This document shows positions 12,957 to 13,440 of a stretch of DNA of 13,440 bases, in pieces. The notes under the pieces are model-generated. The model did no database searches, was not told where the DNA came from, and worked only from the letters and a program-made list of their open reading frames with translations. The translations under genes were made by a program, and so were the position numbers. Source of the DNA: Chloroflexota bacterium. GTDB taxonomy: Bacteria > Chloroflexota > Dehalococcoidia > Lucifugimonadales > GCA-002694895. Position 1 is the stretch's first letter; each line of letters starts with the position of its first letter. Where the stretch lies: positions 1-13,440 of the forward strand of contig NZNN01000057.1 of NCBI GenBank assembly GCA_002694895.1, given 5' to 3'.

Positions 12957-13440
12957 TTAATAGTTTGATTCTTCTTCATAGTATAACCATGAAGTAACTG
13001 TAAATCCCGTAGGCACTACTTGAGTCCAAGATGTAGAACCATGTACTCCTATAGCCGTGCATGTTGCTGAGTATCCCCTTGCTGTACCATATCCGTATCC
13101 ATAACCGAAACCATATCCATAACCAAAACCGTATCCATATCCACCTAAACCACAATATCTTGCACAGTAATGAGCACAGTATCTAGCACAGTAATGGGCA
13201 CAATATCTTGCACATATATGGGGAATCCACCCGCAATTCCAAAGGCTTCCTCCTGTAGTTCCACTATCTGCGGCTCCATCAGTACCACTATCTGCGTGTC
13301 CTTCTGTACCAAACATATTTGCTGTTGTTCCAGAACCGGTTGATGTTGCTTGTGTCGAACCAGTCGTTGCTGTTTCTCTAGCTTCTAATAATTTACAAAC
13401 ACCATGTGCCAACCAAGTTTTCCCTGCAGGAATCGTAGTA
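12957..13440 (-). CDS. Fibre-like structural protein with Cys/His and Gly/Tyr repeats, C-terminal part
   Basis: The frame is open to the right edge: residues TTIPAGKTWLAHGVCKLLEA continue past a TTG at 13412, so this is the C-terminal part of a longer protein, not a gene starting there. IPAGKTW-type segments are typical of marine phage virion proteins. Next comes a low-complexity linker (ATTGSTQATSTGSG, with two ADSGT repeats), five CARY/CAHY tetrads ending in Cys, an alternating Gly-aromatic run, and a short end domain (STSWTQVVPTGFTVTSWLYY). The repeats suggest a thin fibrous stalk with a small tip. No family was recognised. A tail-fibre or virion-surface role is inferred from composition and from the chaperone-like genes that follow. 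Confidence 0.7.
   Translation of the reverse strand, partial: TTIPAGKTWLAHGVCKLLEARETATTGSTQATSTGSGTTANMFGTEGHADSGTDGAADSGTTGGSLWNCGWIPHICARYCAHYCARYCAHYCARYCGLGGYGYGFGYGYGFGYGYGYGTARGYSATCTAIGVHGSTSWTQVVPTGFTVTSWLYYEEESNY
13086..13142 (-). repeat. Gly-Tyr/Phe alternating repeat
   Basis: Codes for GYGYGFGYGYGFGYGYGYG: nine Gly-aromatic dipeptides with Phe at the third and sixth. At DNA level it is a run of imperfect six-base units (CCATAT/CCGTAT/CCATAA/CCGAAA on the plus strand). Alternation places all glycines on one face and all aromatics on the other face of an extended strand. Confidence 0.9.
13152..13214 (-). repeat. Cys-Ala-(Arg/His)-Tyr tetrad repeat
   Basis: Five tetrads CARY, CAHY, CARY, CAHY, CARY followed by a sixth Cys. 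Arg and His alternate strictly, giving a 24-base higher-order unit. Every fourth residue is Cys. Synonymous differences (TGT/TGC, GCA/GCT/GCC) between units show that it is maintained as protein, not only as a recent DNA slippage product. Confidence 0.9.

Noticed and set aside
13086..13214. CRISPR-like or satellite repeat array
   Set aside because: The units are 6 and 12-24 bases without spacers, vary at synonymous sites, and stay in frame within a coding sequence.
13410..13412. TTG as start codon of the repeat protein
   Set aside because: The frame stays open to the window edge with protein-like sequence upstream (IPAGKTW), and no Shine-Dalgarno precedes the TTG. The gene is truncated by the window.

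Overview
The window is a stretch of an AT-rich marine-type T4-like myovirus (or prophage) genome. Every convincing gene lies on the minus strand, so transcription runs from position 13440 towards position 1. The diagnosis rests on a canonical T4 cassette at the left end: genes for the neck proteins gp13 and gp14, the tail-sheath stabiliser gp15 and the start of the small terminase subunit gp16. They are read in that order, as in T4 and the T4-like cyanophages and pelagiphages. A T4-type late promoter box (TATAAATA) lies just upstream. The host cannot be named from the sequence; a marine host such as a cyanobacterium or SAR11-like bacterium is only suggested by base composition and by the cargo genes.

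In transcription order the layout is as follows. (1) 13440-12059 is the tail-fibre or structural end. It holds the C-terminal part of a fibre-like protein with a Cys-Ala-Arg/His-Tyr repeat and a Gly-Tyr repeat, running off the window edge, then two paralogous small proteins resembling phage tail-assembly chaperones. (2) 12050-3903 is a compact cargo operon of nine genes: three GT9/heptosyltransferase-like glycosyltransferases (two of them tandem duplicates), a DUF6445-like Fe(II)/2OG oxygenase candidate, a cysteine-rich U32-peptidase-like protein, a prolyl-hydroxylase-type 2OG oxygenase, and a NodU/CmcH/TobZ-type carbamoyltransferase. The carbamoyltransferase is split cleanly into its two domains, with a second DUF6445-like oxygenase gene between the halves. 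(3) 3902-3828 is the only notable intergenic region; it carries the late promoter, an inverted repeat and a strong ribosome-binding site. (4) 3827-1 is the neck and packaging block: a small structural protein, gp13, gp14, gp15, a small secreted Cys-rich protein, and the first 89 codons of gp16.

The cargo genes are stitched together by ATGA or TAATG overlaps or gaps of a few bases, and the glycosyltransferases have almost no Shine-Dalgarno sequences, so they probably depend on translational coupling. Taken together, three sugar transferases, a carbamoyltransferase and three putative iron oxygenases look like a pathway that builds or decorates a glycan or small molecule, on the host surface or on the virion. 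The substrate is unknown and this is inference. No tRNA, CRISPR array, insertion sequence or integrase was seen, and no gene-free stretch exceeds 75 bases.
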